From positions 558,001 to 622,000 of the forward strand of contig CANMVD010000001.1 of the NCBI GenBank assembly GCA_947501275.1: a DNA stretch of 64,000 nucleotides, read 5' to 3'. Source of the stretch: an uncultured Tateyamaria sp. GTDB taxonomy: Bacteria; Pseudomonadota; Alphaproteobacteria; Rhodobacterales; Rhodobacteraceae. Shown here piece after piece: positions 63,176 through 64,000 of this stretch. Made by a program: the position numbers and the translations under genes. Every line of letters begins with the position of its first letter. The first letter of the stretch is position 1. A model generated the notes under the pieces. The model did no database searches and had not been told where the DNA came from. It saw only the letters and a list, made by a program, of their open reading frames with translations.

Positions 63176-64000
63176 ATGCTCAAGCACCTGACCACAACCG
63201 CTGCCATTTTCGCGCTCAGCGCCACGACCCTGTGGGCCAAAAGCGATATCACCGTCGCCATGCAGCTGGAACCGCCGCATCTTGATCCGACATCCGCGGC
63301 GGCTGGCGCCATCGACTCGGTTCTTTATTCAAATGTGTTCGAAGGGTTGACGCGTTTCATGGGCGATGGATCGGTTGTGCCCGGCCTCGCGGCAAGTTGG
63401 GAGATCTCGGATGACGGGCTGGCCTACACCTTCACCCTGCGCGACGGTGTGACCTTTCATGACGGCACCACTATGGACGCTGAAGATGTGAAATTCACCT
63501 TCGACCGTATTTTGGCCGAAGACAGTACCAACGCGCAAAAGGCACTCTATGCCGCGATCTCCTCTGTGGATGTGATCGACGCCAAGACTGTCAAACTGAC
63601 CCTGTCCGAACCCAACGGGAACATGCTGTTCAACCTTGCATGGGGCGATGCGGTGATCGTCGCGCCCGAAAGCATCGAGAACATCAAACAGACACCCATC
63701 GGCACCGGCCCCTTCAAATTCGACGAATGGCGCCAAGGCGATAGCATTCAGATCAGCCAATATGATGGTTATTGGGGCGACACCCCGGCGCTTACCGCCG
63801 CGACGTTCAAATTTATCTCCGACCCCACCGCAGCATTCGCTGCCATGATGGCCGAAGACGTAGACGTGTTCACCGGCTTCCCCGCCCCCGAGAACCTGCC
63901 GCAATTCGAAGCAGACCCACGGTTCCAGGTGCTTGTCGGCTCGACCGAAGGTGAGACGATCCTGTCGACCAACAACAAACAACCGCCCTTTGATGATGTC
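63176..64000 (+). CDS. Peptide/opine-type ABC transporter substrate-binding protein (partial)
   Basis: The first 275 residues of a Family 5 (DppA/OppA) solute-binding protein; the gene runs past the window end without a stop. A signal peptide ([21 protein letters not shown]) directs export. Conserved parts include [49 protein letters not shown], and [16 protein letters not shown]. Substrate unknown (peptide, nickel, opine or glycoside are all possible). GGAGAGACC lies about eight bases before ATG 63176. The permease genes are expected beyond the window. Confidence 0.88.
   Translation, partial: MLKHLTTTAAIFALSATTLWAKSDITVAMQLEPPHLDPTSAAAGAIDSVLYSNVFEGLTRFMGDGSVVPGLAASWEISDDGLAYTFTLRDGVTFHDGTTMDAEDVKFTFDRILAEDSTNAQKALYAAISSVDVIDAKTVKLTLSEPNGNMLFNLAWGDAVIVAPESIENIKQTPIGTGPFKFDEWRQGDSIQISQYDGYWGDTPALTAATFKFISDPTAAFAAMMAEDVDVFTGFPAPENLPQFEADPRFQVLVGSTEGETILSTNNKQPPFDDV

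Overview
The window is a stretch of alphaproteobacterial chromosome, most likely from the Roseobacter group of the Rhodobacteraceae. The support is gene content and order: rsmB - heparinase II/III - purH; lspA - DUF3035 lipoprotein - two M16 peptidases; a two-module ALDH16 next to deoC; a SdhAF4-type (DUF1674) protein; a Sit-type manganese transporter behind a Fur/Mur-like palindrome; and two dimethylglycine-dehydrogenase-like flavoproteins around a homocysteine methyltransferase. Coding sequence is GC-rich, apart from the first 4.7 kb, which look less so. I found no rRNA, tRNA, CRISPR array or prophage.

Layout. 0-4.7 kb is the accessory part: two decayed membrane-protein genes, a small metallo-hydrolase / quinone-oxidoreductase / TetR set with a likely operator in its promoter, and an intact IS6-family transposase. 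4.8-12 kb holds a four-gene Mn/Zn ABC transporter operon and a DUF4173 membrane protein - response regulator - histidine kinase operon. 12.1-16.2 kb holds deoC, a small orphan, ALDH16 and free-methionine-sulfoxide reductase. 16.2-23.8 kb is a co-directional run: XRE-cupin regulator, LysE exporter, GFA protein, and flavoprotein - homocysteine methyltransferase - flavoprotein, probably a methylated-amine/one-carbon module. 23.8-29.9 kb holds single genes (RarD, PHB-depolymerase-like esterase, RluA-type synthase, DUF2189, a hypothetical, an aldehyde dehydrogenase, a 1-Cys peroxiredoxin).

30-41 kb is mainly minus strand and is a stretched version of the rbfA - truB - rpsO - pnp neighbourhood. A phosphodiester glycosidase sits between rbfA and truB. 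DUF1643, RTX-repeat and membrane proteins sit between truB and rpsO. A universal stress protein, an alanine/sodium symporter and an ASCH protein sit between rpsO and pnp. 41-51 kb is mainly plus-strand housekeeping (dapB, rsmB, heparinase-like, purH, lspA, M16 pair). 51-64 kb holds a thiolase, a STAS/anti-sigma pair, gamma-glutamyltransferase, hspQ, an AEC transporter, a lytic-transglycosylase-like lipoprotein, UDP-glucose dehydrogenase, an ETHE1/Blh-like hydrolase, an M20 peptidase, panB-panC, and the start of a peptide-type ABC binding protein that runs off the window.

The best candidates for new biology are the flavoprotein/methyltransferase module with its TTCGTGAAA-type operators, the partner-switch pair with no visible phosphatase or sigma factor, the small orphan proteins at 13.1 and 27.1 kb, and the possible S15 leader upstream of rpsO. 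No entirely new multi-gene system could be demonstrated from sequence alone.
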